Positions 24,142 to 36,200 of a stretch of DNA of 64,000 nt are shown piece after piece. Numbering within the stretch: position 1 is the first letter of the stretch; each line of letters opens with the position of its first letter. The notes under the pieces were generated by a model, which saw only the letters and a program-made list of their open reading frames with translations, was not told the origin of the DNA and ran no database searches. A program made the position numbers and the translations under genes. The stretch is from Brachypodius melanocephalos (lineage: Eukaryota > Chordata > Aves > Passeriformes > Pycnonotidae): the NCBI GenBank assembly GCA_013398615.1, contig VZSR01001477.1:2337028-2401027 (forward strand), written 5' to 3'.

Positions 24142-24220
24142 ATGTATATGTTGTAGATACATGTATGTACATGTTGTACATGTACGTACATGTTGTATGT
24201 TGTACATATATGCTGTACAT
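24142..24220. repeat. TGTACATG-rich imperfect repeat with 16-bp palindrome
   Basis: Overlapping ATGTAC/TGTACA units make up the tract, including a perfect 16-bp palindrome ACATGTACGTACATGT at 24178-24193. Frames read through it on both strands as Y/C/M/H/T-rich nonsense. Confidence 0.75.
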
Positions 24221-24268
24221 AGAAACATGGTCATATTCACAAATGTATTTTCATCTTCCCTACGTGTG

Positions 24269-24286
24269 TTTTTTTTTTTTTTTTTT
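24269..24286. repeat. T18 homopolymer
   Basis: Eighteen consecutive T. Confidence 0.95.
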
Positions 24287-25989
24287 AACAGATATCTGAT
24301 TTCCATTGTTGGCTGCACTTATTCTTAGGAGGAAAAAATCAAAACATTGTGTGTTTGTAGTACCACCCATTACTCACACTTTGTATGCAACCAAATAATT
24401 AGCTGCAAATTCAGCAATTTATGCAAGCTACAGTAGAACTCAACAAAAGATGTCATGTGTAGAAGACAGCTGCTTTAGTGCATGTGACTCAGAAATGTGT
24501 CACTAAATCCTTAGTTCTCTACCTTTCCCTCTGACTTGTTTCTTTACTTGCTCATTTACAATACTCAGTGTGTTTGAAACAATTTTATACAATGAAGTAT
24601 TTGTTTTGGTTTCATCAGTTTTCTTGCTAAAAATAAATAAAAATTGCCTCTTCATGTACTTCAAATAAATTTGACTATTTAATGGATCCAAAAATCTTGG
24701 GCGTGTCAAGAGGTAATTTCATGATAAGCAGCGTTTTGTGGAAATACCAATTTAAACTATTTCATGCCCTTCTTGTAATGAGGACAGAAGGTGGGATTAC
24801 TCACTTTAAAACCTGAATCAGTTTGCTGTTCCCACTCACCAAATGACTCCACCAGCAGCTGCTGCCAACAAAATATGGCTGGTTAAGGAGGCAGAAACAG
24901 TATGGATGGAACAACAAACTCAGCAGCGATATAGAATGGAAAGAAAAAGTGGGAGCATTTTAAACCAGGATTACTGAATATTTTGAGTCAAGTAATCATA
25001 GCAGAGAACATTTGATGTCATGAACAGTACAACAAATATTTGTGGTGCAAGAGAGGAAAAAAAAGCTGCTAAGATTTTCCATGAATACTTTGATATAAAC
25101 ATAGAGAGTTTGGAAATGCCTGACTCACCCATTCTCTGTATAGTGCTGAAGCCAGATAAGTAACTGCACTTTTCCACTGGAGTTCACGGTTCGTAAAGCT
25201 GTCACCGATGACACTTGCCTGATAGCGCTGGGGAAATGACCTCTCACAGCACAACAAGAATGCAGATTGAACTGCTTCGACTATGGGTGTCTTGGGACCT
25301 TGCTAAACATTTTATCCAGGAACCAAATCCTGTCAGGTCTTAAAACAACTAGAAAAACTGCCCCATGATACACATCCTACTCTCCATATCTTTGAGGCTA
25401 CTAGTCTCCATTCCATTTAACAAAAACAACGGCATCTGAACTGACAGCTCTACTAATTCTTGCTGAAAGTATTCTTAAATTAATTTTCTTTATGCATAAT
25501 TCAGTGTTGGAAAAAACAAATTGATTCTTGATTCTAGAATTAGTTGAATTAATGTGCAGAAAATAATTAAGAAATAATGAAGTTCATATCTAAATTTAGC
25601 TTTAGCTGGAATGACCTTTTGCGCATAAGGACTTCTTTGGAAATTTAAAACAAGTTAAACCAAGTCAGAAAGACTTGTACCGTTCCCTGAAATGTAAGTA
25701 TTTTGTGTTTGCATGTTGTTAGCCCAAAATTGGTGGAATGCTTCTGAAAATTTAAGTATGGACTGGAAATTAAATCTTCTGCTTCTCCACAGTGTTCAAA
25801 ATTCACAGTCAGAATATTTTTGTGGCGATTGCCTGTAAAGAATATCCACTGGGTAGATAGATGTCTGAGACTGAAATGTTATGGTTCATGCTTAAACATT
25901 GTTATGAAGGACTTTTCAAATCTTCATAAAGAGGCTGTGACCACTGAAGCCCACCTGTGCCTGGAAATGCCTCCTAAGGGAATCCTTGG

Positions 25990-26863
25990 ACTGTGAGTTA
26001 AGACACTTAAGAGAGCTTAAGGTAAAGGTCACACACTATTGTTCAATCGTTTCAGGTCTAAGAAAAAGCAAGCAAGGCTGAGGGAGAGAAGTGTGTCCAC
26101 AAGAAAGCCAAAACCAGCAGCAGTCCTGAAAATCAGGTCTGGCTGAGTTCAGGGTGGGGGAGGCCATAGCCCACAGGCTCATCTGCTGAGGCCAGATTTG
26201 CACACACTTCCCCCCAGCCAAGGTGGGGAGAGGAGAGTTTTGGGTGTGTCTGATCAGAGGCAGTGAAGACTCATCCTCCCTTACACAAGCTGGCTCAGTT
26301 GTATACCCTCCTCCCACCCCAGGAAGGCCACATCCACAGGATGTTCACATGAGAGGCAGCAGAGGAAGTGACATAGTCCATCAAAGACCCCCCAAAATAC
26401 CCCCAGACTAATTCCTGAGACCTTGCAGCACAGGGCTGCACATGATGCAAAGTGAAGCAACAGATCAGCTGCAGGAGTCTGCTGCAGGAAACTGTGTCAA
26501 ACCTCCTCTCCCTCAGGAGAGGTATCTGGGCATTCCCACCTGGCTTTAATGTATATTAATCCATTGGACTCTATGTGTTTTGGGCTATTCTCACTGCTGA
26601 GAAGGCCAGAAGCAGAAGATCAACATGACGTCATTGGGATCCACTAAATGGTGATATTTTCCTTAGTCTGTTCTGTTATTATTTTTCTATCCCTCATCTC
26701 TTTTCTATTTCTTTCTTCCCCCCACCCTCCTTCCTCTACCTGTCTCTGATTTAGCGAAGTTAATGTTAATAACATCCATAATACTGACTTTGGCATATGG
26801 TCTCACTTGCACCTTAATTCAGGCAGAGGCACTTCTAATAATTTTAATAACTGGATCGTGACA
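25990..26863 (+). mobile_element. LTR-like block, probable old ERV LTR
   Basis: This is a G+C-richer island ending in TGGATCGTGACA at 26852-26863, an ending I associate with avian LTRs. Before the end are a pyrimidine-rich tract (26684-26750) and a GGCAGAGGCACTTCTAATAA segment of LTR-like type. A perfect CRE octamer TGACGTCA lies at 26626-26633. The left boundary is not clear: TGTGAGTTAAGACAC at 25992 and TGTGACCACTG at about 25936 are both possible starts, and neither gives a duplication matching the right flank GTAGAG. No primer-binding site or retroviral genes follow, so it would be a solo or truncated LTR. Frames at 26036-26411 are not genes. Confidence 0.5.
26626..26633. promoter_or_regulatory. 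Perfect CRE palindrome in LTR-like block
   Basis: TGACGTCA is the full-length CREB/ATF consensus and is rare in CpG-depleted DNA. Its position about 230 bp before the LTR end would suit a U3 enhancer. Activity is not shown by the sequence. Confidence 0.4.
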
Positions 26864-27879
26864 GTAGAGGTATGACTTTTAATATAGGCCTAAGTACAGT
26901 AAAGGTGTAGCAAGTACTGGACTTTCCACTGTCCAAAGGTCTTGGTCCAAACCTGAAGATTTGCAGCAAGGAAAGGAGACACCATCACATAAGGCACTGG
27001 AGCAATAAATGAGCAGTAATTTAAGGAAGAAAGTTCTGGAACTGTGTTTCAATTGATTGTTAACTAATTGAATATTGCTCATCAAATTCACACTGAACTT
27101 CTGTCAAGAGGGTTTCACTTTCGACGTCCAGAGAACTAGTATCTGGTTTTTGTTTTCTTTCTTAACTTTCAAAGAAATGTAAGGGAAGAGCATGACTTCT
27201 AAATCTCACTGGATATGACTATACTATGGAGTCAAAGCTGCAAAAAACAATTTAAAAATATTCTTTTTGGATAGAGGGTCAGAGCAAAATATGTACCAGA
27301 CTTGGAACGAAAATGGAATTGAATTTTGGAAGTCTCTTAACAAAACTAATTTGACTTTGATTATATTAAAATAAAAGCATGCAGCTCACTTTTATATGCT
27401 CCAAACTGAATAAACTGCCAATAAAGGAAAACAAAAGGGGAAGAAAAAACAGTGTGTCATGTAAATCTGCATGTCTGTGGTGATGGTATATTCCTCTGAT
27501 GCAAAAATTTTTCACCACTTCACCCTTCATATATACACCCACCTAGGTAAATGTATTCATTATTTAAAGTTATAAATACAATGTATACATCAATATAGGT
27601 GGAGTTTATTGGAATAACTCTAACTGTATACTTTTAAAATCTCCTTTTTTGTATAATATTTATGGTGTACAATTGTAGTGTAGTGTACAACTCAATGATA
27701 CATCATGTTACATAACCTAAATGTAATTTATGGTCTAACAGTTAGTGTTCTCAAAGTATGTATATACATATCTTAATATGATGAAGTATACCTTATATGT
27801 ATTACCTGGTATACATAACTGTATAATATATATTACCTGTACATATAATACTATAATTTATTTAAATATATATCTCATA
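26864..27879. other. Unique AT-rich DNA
   Basis: No gene is seen. The sequence at 27530-27880 is very A/T-rich with ATAC/TATA repeats of no clear period. Confidence 0.55.
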
Positions 27880-28778
27880 AAATCATAGAATGGTTTGATT
27901 TAGTAGGGACAAAAAAAAGCATCTAGTTCTAGGCCCATGACATACATAGGGATAGGTTTCACTACATCAGGTTGCTCAGAATTCTATCCAGTTTGACCTT
28001 TAACACTTCCAGGGATAGGGCATCCACAACTTCTCTGGGCAACCTGTTCCAGTGCCTCACCAACCTCACAGTAAAGAATTTCTTCCCAATATCCAATCTG
28101 AAACTATTCTCTTTAGTTGGAAGCCATTCTCCCTTGTCCTGTCAGTACATACCCTTCAGCTACTGGAAGGTAAACATTAGCTCACCCAGAATCCTCTTTT
28201 CAGGGTTGAACAATCCCAGATCTCTCAGGTTTTCCTCATAGGAGAGGTGCACCATCCCTCTGATCATCCTGGTGTCCTCCTCTGGACTCTCTCCACCAGT
28301 TCCATGTCCTTCCCATGCTGGGTCCCCAGAGCTGATGCAGCCCTGCAGGTGGGGTGTGACAGGAGCAGAGCAGAGGGGCAGAATCCCCTCCCTCCTCTGC
28401 TGCCCACGCTGCTTTGGATGCAGCCCAGGACACGTTTGGCTCTCTGGGCTGTGAGTGCACACTGCTGGGTCGTGTCCAGCCTCTCATCCACCAGCACCCC
28501 AAGTTCTTCTCCCCAGGGCTGCTCTCCATCTGTTCATCCTCCAGCCTGGATTTACACCAGCAGTTGCCCTGACCCAGGTGTAGCTCATTGCACTTGGTCT
28601 TTTTAAACCTCAAGAAATCCCATGGACACATTTTTGAAGCCTGTCCAGGTCTCTAGATGGCATCCAGTCCTTCAGGTGTGTCAACATCACTCAGCTTAGT
28701 GTCATCTACAGGCTTGCTGATGATGCACTCAACCCCTTCATCTACATCATCAATAAAGATATTAAATAAAACTGGTGT
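27880..28778 (-). mobile_element. CR1 LINE, about 0.9 kb, with decayed ORF2 end
   Basis: The left end ATCATAGAATGGTTTG is the reverse complement of the CR1 tail, so the element is on the minus strand. It follows the CR1 3' region closely over about 900 bp, including TCCACAACTTCTCTGGGCAA and GCCACTGGAACAGG-like segments. On the minus strand, three frames together carry the C-terminal part of the CR1 ORF2 reverse transcriptase. They contain HLGQGN (28236-28631 frame), KDMELVERVQRR (28264-28497 frame) and HLSYEENLRDLGLF (28160-28462 frame). The need to switch frames shows that it is a dead copy. It is 5'-truncated: the endonuclease and the core YADD region are absent. Confidence 0.93.
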
Positions 28779-29402
28779 GTAGGTTCATTGAGAAGACACT
28801 GACATATGGGTATCACTGGTGCTTTCCAAAGGTGAGAAATTGCTCAATATTTTGCTCAAAAGACATGAAAGTTAGACATCATTTCAATGAGCAGCTTAGA
28901 AAAACAATGCTTACCATTTTTCTCTAACAATCCACTACCCAGTCAAACGTAGCAATGTGCAGAATGGTGTAATACCCAAAACTAAATGTCATATTGTTTC
29001 TATATTTTCATATAGCTGAATTGTGATTAAATAATATAACTGCTTAAAGTAGAAGCTTCCATTTTTAATATTTTCAATGAGTTCATGCAGAAAGATAAAA
29101 TAAAAGGTTTTATTGCTTGGTGATTATATTCCAAAATATTATTTATATAGTAAGAATTGTTTTCTAATGTAAAAACTAAAATAACATAGTTAACTACAAA
29201 GTATTTAATTTCCTGCTTATATTAGGAATCTTAGACGAAATCCATCTGAAAACTGACAGTGCAAATTAATTAAAGAAGAATAGCAGTCAACAAAATGCAA
29301 AATACTGCTTACTTGGTTTTGTCATATATAGTATTGCATTTGGTATTTTATATGATGCTCACAAGGGGAAGTGATTGGTAATCTAATAGGACTTTGCATT
29401 TA

Positions 29403-29432
29403 ATATTTCACATAATATAATGTGTGAAATAT
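29403..29432. repeat. Perfect 10-bp stem inverted repeat
   Basis: ATATTTCACA (29403-29412) and TGTGAAATAT (29423-29432) are fully complementary, with a 10-nt loop. Confidence 0.8.
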
Positions 29433-30367
29433 CACCTATGTATCTGAAATGAAGATAAGCAGACTGTATGCAGAAAAGTGCAAATTCAGGTCTATAGCGG
29501 AAAGATTTTTCAATATCTCAATAATATAAAATGCAGTAAAAATGTATATAAAAAAGAAATCGAGCACTTTTAGTATTCCAGATTATGCACAGATAGATTT
29601 GACTGTGGGAACCTGAATAAAAATTGTAGGCCATTTGAAACCCTCTTGATTTTGAATCAAAGTCAGATCAGTGGTACTGTGATAAGATATTTAATAAGGG
29701 GGAAACTAAGCTGAAGAGTAGAAGTTCTGAAGTGTTTTCATGTAGTTTTGAAAAAAGATAAATTTGCTTCAGAGATGGATCTGTTACTGAAAATAAGATA
29801 CCTCTAGCACCTGCAGTTATTGATAGAGCTAGGATTGTCATACTTGCCATATTCAGTCATTTATCAAACACTACATTATGTTTGAGAACAGCTGATTGCT
29901 TCAGGGTTCCAGAGAACATGTGCAAACATGGAAAAATGCATGGAGAAGCCTTTGAATAATGATCTAATTCAATGTTTTCCTATGGTTAGTATGGATTGAG
30001 TTAAAAATACAAATGTAAAAGTACAGGATTATTCATGTTTTTTTTTTTTATTCAATACTATATAAACCTGTATTTCTGTAACATGTAAAAGAACTTGGAC
30101 AACAGGATCTGCTTCCTTCAATATGGAGAGTTTTTCCGAGTAGAGTTTGAGAATTTAGGGAGATAAAAGAAAATTAACCAAAATTAAAATTAAAATTGAT
30201 TTTATTCTCTATATACAAAATGGGAAGACAAAATCACAGCAAGACAAAGCTATAAAGACACAAAAGGAAGAAAAAAGTTCAATTTTTCTCACAGATGATA
30301 AATTATATAACTCGAAATCTGTAAAGTGGGAGAATCTCATAGAATAAGAATCATTGTGAGTGTGACC

Positions 30368-30386
30368 AAAAAAAAAAAAAAAAAAA
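30368..30386. repeat. A19 homopolymer
   Basis: Nineteen consecutive A. No AATAAA lies within 40 bp upstream, so it is not convincingly a retroposed tail. Confidence 0.95.
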
Positions 30387-33227
30387 TGGATTGTTAAAGT
30401 TAGGCTTTCTGATAAAGAATTTCAACAAATTCTTCCAGGACTGGGGCAGTAGCATAACTGGGAAAGCTGGTAATGAGAGCTGAAAGGAAAATGGGCAGTT
30501 GGTCCTTCAGGTGTATCTGTAAGGAATTGTGAATGTCTTTTCACAAGGTAATGTCAGAATGCCAAACTGACTGTCCAGGGCTGCTTAATAGGTTGAAAAG
30601 GAATAAGTCATCTAAAAGAACATATGGATTATCTGGCACAGTCTAATGTACTCCTGGGGTTATGTCATCGAGGTCAGGCACAGGCAGTGATAGTGATAGT
30701 GAGATTTTAAAATCACATTAAAAAAGAAGCAAAATTTAAGAATAAATTATAACTATCCTTTATTACTTGCTAATATATTGTGAACTGTTAATTTCATATT
30801 TGAAAATACATTATATACTGTATAACCACAGAATTTAGGTGTATTATTTTGATAAAGTAAGGTTAAGATAAAGTTTATTCTGTTCTATTAAGCCAAGTTG
30901 GTGAGAATTTCTATGTTGTATCCATGATTATATCTAGCAACTCACTTAAAAGTTACAGTTGCCAAAAAGAAAAGTTATTAATTTCTTGTGAGCTAGGTCT
31001 AAAGAGCATTAATCCTACTTGGAAGTTATCACCAGGGAAAAGTTAACAAATTTATGTTCAGGTCATGATCGATATCCTTGATTTAACTAACAGAGACAAA
31101 CTCTGGGTCCTCAGAGCCTTCTTCTCTGCCAAGGAACTTAATCTAGAGAAAAAGACAAACCTTACTCTAATTTTTTTTTCAATTATAACATGGTTAAAAA
31201 GAGTTTTAAATGAGAGGCATAACCAAGGGAAACAAGACATTTTACCTAACGACTTATAAATCCCCAGGTAAAGGTAATCAGAGTCACAGTTCTTAATCGT
31301 GGACTGAATATACATGTAAATGTTGACATGCATAAAGAGATTATTTGGAAGACCTGAGAAGGAACTGAGAAATTACCATAAAAGACAGGTTTAGTAGCTC
31401 TTCCACTCTGAGGATTTGTTTATTGTGACAGTCTTCTTTAATGAAATTAGAGATGATATGCATTGAATTTTTGTCATCCGTTAAATTCAATGGTCAGCTG
31501 AGGAGGAGCTTTTAATGTTTAGCAATCCATTTTCATTTGTGCGTCCTTATGCCTCTCTATAAAACATTTCTTCACCTTTTTTTCTCTGTGCTAGGTTATT
31601 CTCTTGCTGCATATTTTTGTAAAGACAGGAGATGAAGGCTACTTTTAATAATTAGAGAGAGGCATGATCAGACTTAGAATGCTATAAAAATATACTCCTT
31701 TATATGAAACTAAAATAGTATGGACTTAGGTTAGAATTATCCCTGTTTGAAGAAATTCATGTGCCATGAGAAAATAAATACTAAGAGGGGTGGCACAACT
31801 TGCATTGCTAAATGTAACTTTAGACATGAACACATCTCAATAATTAACAATAGATGCACATAGAAACCCATTTACTTCTACAACTTCAAAATAACTATGT
31901 AATAACATGAATTCACACCAAAGAGGTTGAAAAAAATCAAAAGCACACACACACACCCCCTCTTTAATTCATGTTCCTTCCAACAGTGTCACATTTGCCA
32001 CAAATTATGTAGCCATAATATACAGGTAATTTCCCTTCACTCTGTTGGATAACATATGTAAAGGACTCTTACCTCCCTGTCAGGAGGTATAAACTTAAAT
32101 ACCTCCATGAATCAAAATTATTGTCAAATTTAATAGCATTGATCAGGGTCACTCTGCAGTACTGTCAGCTGTAAGTTACATGCACACTACCAGTTTCAAT
32201 GCAAGAGATTTCACAGCAAATAATGGTAAAATTTTGGTTTCAAATTAGACCCTGACTCTCCTAGTGTTTATGGTCATCTTATTTACGATAATTCATAAAC
32301 TTCATACTTCAAGAGTGAAATCATTTTACAGAAGTGGGTAGTATTTGTTCAAAATTTTTGTGATAGTACTACTGTCTAGCTAATGTTATTTCTATTAACC
32401 TTTTCATGGGCAGGTATCCAAAAAATTGTGAAGAATTTTTTTTAGGTATGCCAAATGTTTCATTCAGATGGTTTAAGTAGATACTGTTAAGGAAGAAGCT
32501 ACAAATACTCACAACAGCATCTTGTCTTCCACTCACTGCATGTCAGCTGTGATCTCTGAGTTGAACCAAAATCTATTAAGTGCTATTAACATATATGTGG
32601 CTCAGTACTGAAATGTACTGCACTGTAGTAAAGCACAGTTCCTGCCAAGAAAATGGCAATTGGGACTTTTCTCAAGACACAATCATTACTTGTCTTACCA
32701 GCCTTCCTCATTGTCTTAAGAAAATTAAAATGTAACTGGTGGGAATACCAGAGTCCAAAGATTTTTATTTAATCTCTTTCAGCTGATGACCAGTCCAATT
32801 ATGGAACTTGGTGTAATAGCCCTGATTGTAGGGCTGCATAAACAGACTGCTTTGGGTCTCTTTCTCACTAAACTGCCTACAAGATGGGTAGAAATGCATA
32901 ACTTAAACTTTTCTGTGTTCTCCTTTCCAATAGATAAGTGTAGGTTCAGGCAATTGTTCATCTACCGCCAGCGACCTTTGCTCTGTGATTCTCCTTTGAA
33001 CTGTTCTTCAATATGTATGTGGTGCAACAAGGAAGGAGAGAGAAAAAATAAATGGATAGTTGTGTCAGCAAAGATGTGAACCACGCTGAGTTATGGAATT
33101 TTTTAGACTAAGATGTCTTGATTTATGGGTGAATTTCTAAGAGTGAGTGTTTGGTTGAGAGCAACAGTTTCAACAATTATAACAGAAAAGAGAATTTTAT
33201 AACAAGAACACTGAGTGAAACTTTTAG

Positions 33228-33297
33228 ATGGATATATAGGGATTGAAAAGATGAGGTTTTTTATTTTTTATTTAGTTATACCCTCTTATATATCCAT
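33228..33297. repeat. Inverted repeat, 11-bp arms, 48-nt spacer
   Basis: ATGGATATATA (33228-33238) is complementary to TATATATCCAT (33287-33297). The inner flanks could add a few more pairs. It may be chance in AT-rich DNA or the ends of a tiny unrecognised element. Confidence 0.7.
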
Positions 33298-36200
33298 TAC
33301 TCTTACTAGCTTTAGCTAAAAATTTTCTTTTTCTATCTCATTTTAGCTTTGTAAAATTTCTGCAAGTCTCATGATAAGCTAAAGACCCAGAAAATACATT
33401 TTTGAATGGGTATTAATCACATAATTTTTTTTTCTAAATTCTTTAGCAGTCTGCCATATAACTTAGATGGATGAGGGCATGCAACACAAAAACTGTAGTG
33501 TCACCTATCCATTTTAAAAAGGAATAAACTCTTAGTATGAGGTCAATGCTTAGTGAGTACTTCCCTGAATTGTTTTAGGTAGAAGAATGAGACATTTTCA
33601 TTGCAATCTAGACTTCTTCAAGTCCTGCCAACATTACTGTAATTTATTTTATAGTAAGAAGCCAACCTCTTTAAATAAACTTCCAGGAAAGCATTAATTC
33701 AAAGAATTGTAGTCAGTAGTACTGTGTGTTAGAGGCATATCAATATTACAATAACCTAGGGATGGATGAGAATTTGATTGGCATCAGTAATGAGAATTAG
33801 AAAATTGGAAACTATACAATAGATGATAAGGAGGGAGGAACAACTACTTAGGGAAGGTACTTATTAGCTAAGAAGGGCTTTGACACAAAATCAAAACAAC
33901 CACAGCAAACTTGCATGTTTCCCGTTATAATGTTCATTTAATCACTCAGTCCACAGGCAGTGAGACTTCAGGCACAGTGGGCTCCCTGCTGAAGTGTGAT
34001 TCCTTCGCTCACACAGAGTGGCCAAACACAGTCACTTCTAGAAGAGGCTTGCAGCAGCCTGGGGAGAGGTTGCACAGAAATCTGTGTCTGTATCCATAAT
34101 CATAACAGCACCACAATGGATTACTGTTTTTTACCGACCAGCCACATGGAGTTAATCACATCAGACAAGTTTTTCTATGCAGCAGGATGATACAGAACTC
34201 TACCAAGTGTTATCCAAATCACTAGAAATATCTTCAGTATATTTGCTTATTAACCTATATTAAAGGCAGCAGGATGGAATGGCAAAATACCACAGAATTA
34301 TCGCATTATAAAAAATGTTCATCACACAAAGAATTAATACACACATTAAAATGCATTAATAGTTCACATCATCCATGCAATAATGTAATGCTTCCTCCCT
34401 GTATTATTTGGATTATTCCTTCTGGCATTTGTATTGTCAAGCAGTATGTTCTACGCTGAAAACACTGTTGTTAATTTTAGTAATCTACATAGATATCTAC
34501 AGTGCTTGTACTGAAAATGACTCCCTGGAGAAGATAGTGTTTATCTGTGATGATGAAAGATGGGACAACACTATACATTTCACTGGTTTGGCAATAATCA
34601 CTGTATAGAATTTGCATAGCAATGATTTTTGATATTTGCTTACCTTTCATGCAGGGCTTGTGTTATCAAATTAATGTATGCTTTTGAATTTTTTTTCCTA
34701 AGTTTTCTTCTAGGGTTTCAACAACTTTATATGAACTTTATTATATATCATCTTTATTATCACCTCTATGAACTGCACACATACATATACATAAATATAC
34801 ATGAAACTTAGTGTATGTGAATCACTAAGTCAATGCATCCACATGATAGAAAACAATGAGGTTGCCTCATGTATAAAATTGTCTATATATCGCTCTATAA
34901 ATATAATAATTTTAATAAACAAAAAACTATAATTCCCCCTAAAATACATTAATAATATTACAATCTAAACTTAAATTAGAAAAATCCTTCTCAGTTGAAT
35001 CTATAATTATTTGTTTCATATGAGGGCACCTACAGACTGTAAATTTCTTGTATCAGGTAGGTAGAAAGTAAAATCCTTATTCTGGTAATTTAAAAAGTAG
35101 TTACAAGAAAAATATTAATTTCTATTGGACATTGAGCTAAGCACATGCAAACTTTAACTCTTAAAATATATTTTGGATCAGAGCACTTTAAAATCAATAA
35201 ATTTCAGGGCATATCCATCCTTACAAGAAGCTGCTTTGAATGACCATGAAATTTGAAGTCAACAGCACATTCATTAACTCACTGTTTTGCCTATCAAGAC
35301 AGCTAAAATTTATCTCATGACAGCTTTCAAAATATATTTAAGTATCTAAGTATAGTGATGTATTTATTTTGATAAGCAAAGGTGTTAATATCTCTGTAAG
35401 TTAAGGTGTATTTTTGGAAGTACATTCTTCTCTAGTTTATGAGATGTTCTTCTAGTAAGTTGTACACTTGCCCAGTTGGAATAGAGATCTTCTAAATCAG
35501 ACAATAAGTATGTGCTACCACTTTGAGCAGTTAGCACCTGACTAAAGACTAGTAAACCAAGAACAAGAATAAATAATTTTTTTAACAGTTAACCGTTGAT
35601 TACCTTTTAGGGAACCTGTGCTTTTTAGTATATTCCTAAGTGTATGATCTGGAAATGGTATTAAACAAGGACAAATATATGATTATGTCAAAATTTTTTA
35701 GAAAGGTTAAAGTTGACAACAAAGGTTTGCAGAAGTGTTTTATGATACTAAGTAACTGAACCATAAAATGGCAGAAGAAATACAGTATAATCAATGTAAA
35801 AAAAAAATTATGGGAAAAAGTTTATTTGTGCATATATATATAAAAATATGTTCTAAACTAACATCTTAGAAAGAGCTTGAGGGTTATTGATGTTAATGTC
35901 ATGAAAACAGTTCCTTAGCAGCAATCAAAATTGTGAAATATTAGAGAAAATGAAAAAATATACAAGAAAATTATGAAGAATTACTGCAATGCTTAATAAT
36001 TGTGCAATTCCTATTTATCTTGAATGCTGAAATATTTCAATTGAAATAAAAAAAAGTATAAGCAAAAAAGAAATATGAAAAGGCTTGTGTATGAAGAGAT
36101 ATTAAATCAACTGGGATTCTTTACCTGTGAAAATAAGTTACTGGAGAAGAAAGTATGATTGCAATGGAGAGAGATAAGTGTTGTTCATTATTTCCCATAA

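Larger units (their letters stand above)
22625..25989. other. Unique AT-rich DNA
   Basis: No gene or known repeat family is seen. There is an AT microsatellite at 23641-23663, TGTACA-rich sequence at about 24142-24220, and a T18 run at 24269-24286. A patch with five CpGs in about 100 bp lies at 25187-25279. Confidence 0.5.

Noticed and set aside
28236..28631. 131-codon open frame (minus) as an independent gene
   Set aside because: It is part of the dead CR1 ORF2. Reverse-transcriptase C-terminal motifs are spread over three frames.
31944..31955. (CA)6 as a CRISPR-like or regulatory repeat
   Set aside because: It is an ordinary short microsatellite. No spaced direct repeats of CRISPR type exist anywhere in the window, and the organism is a vertebrate.
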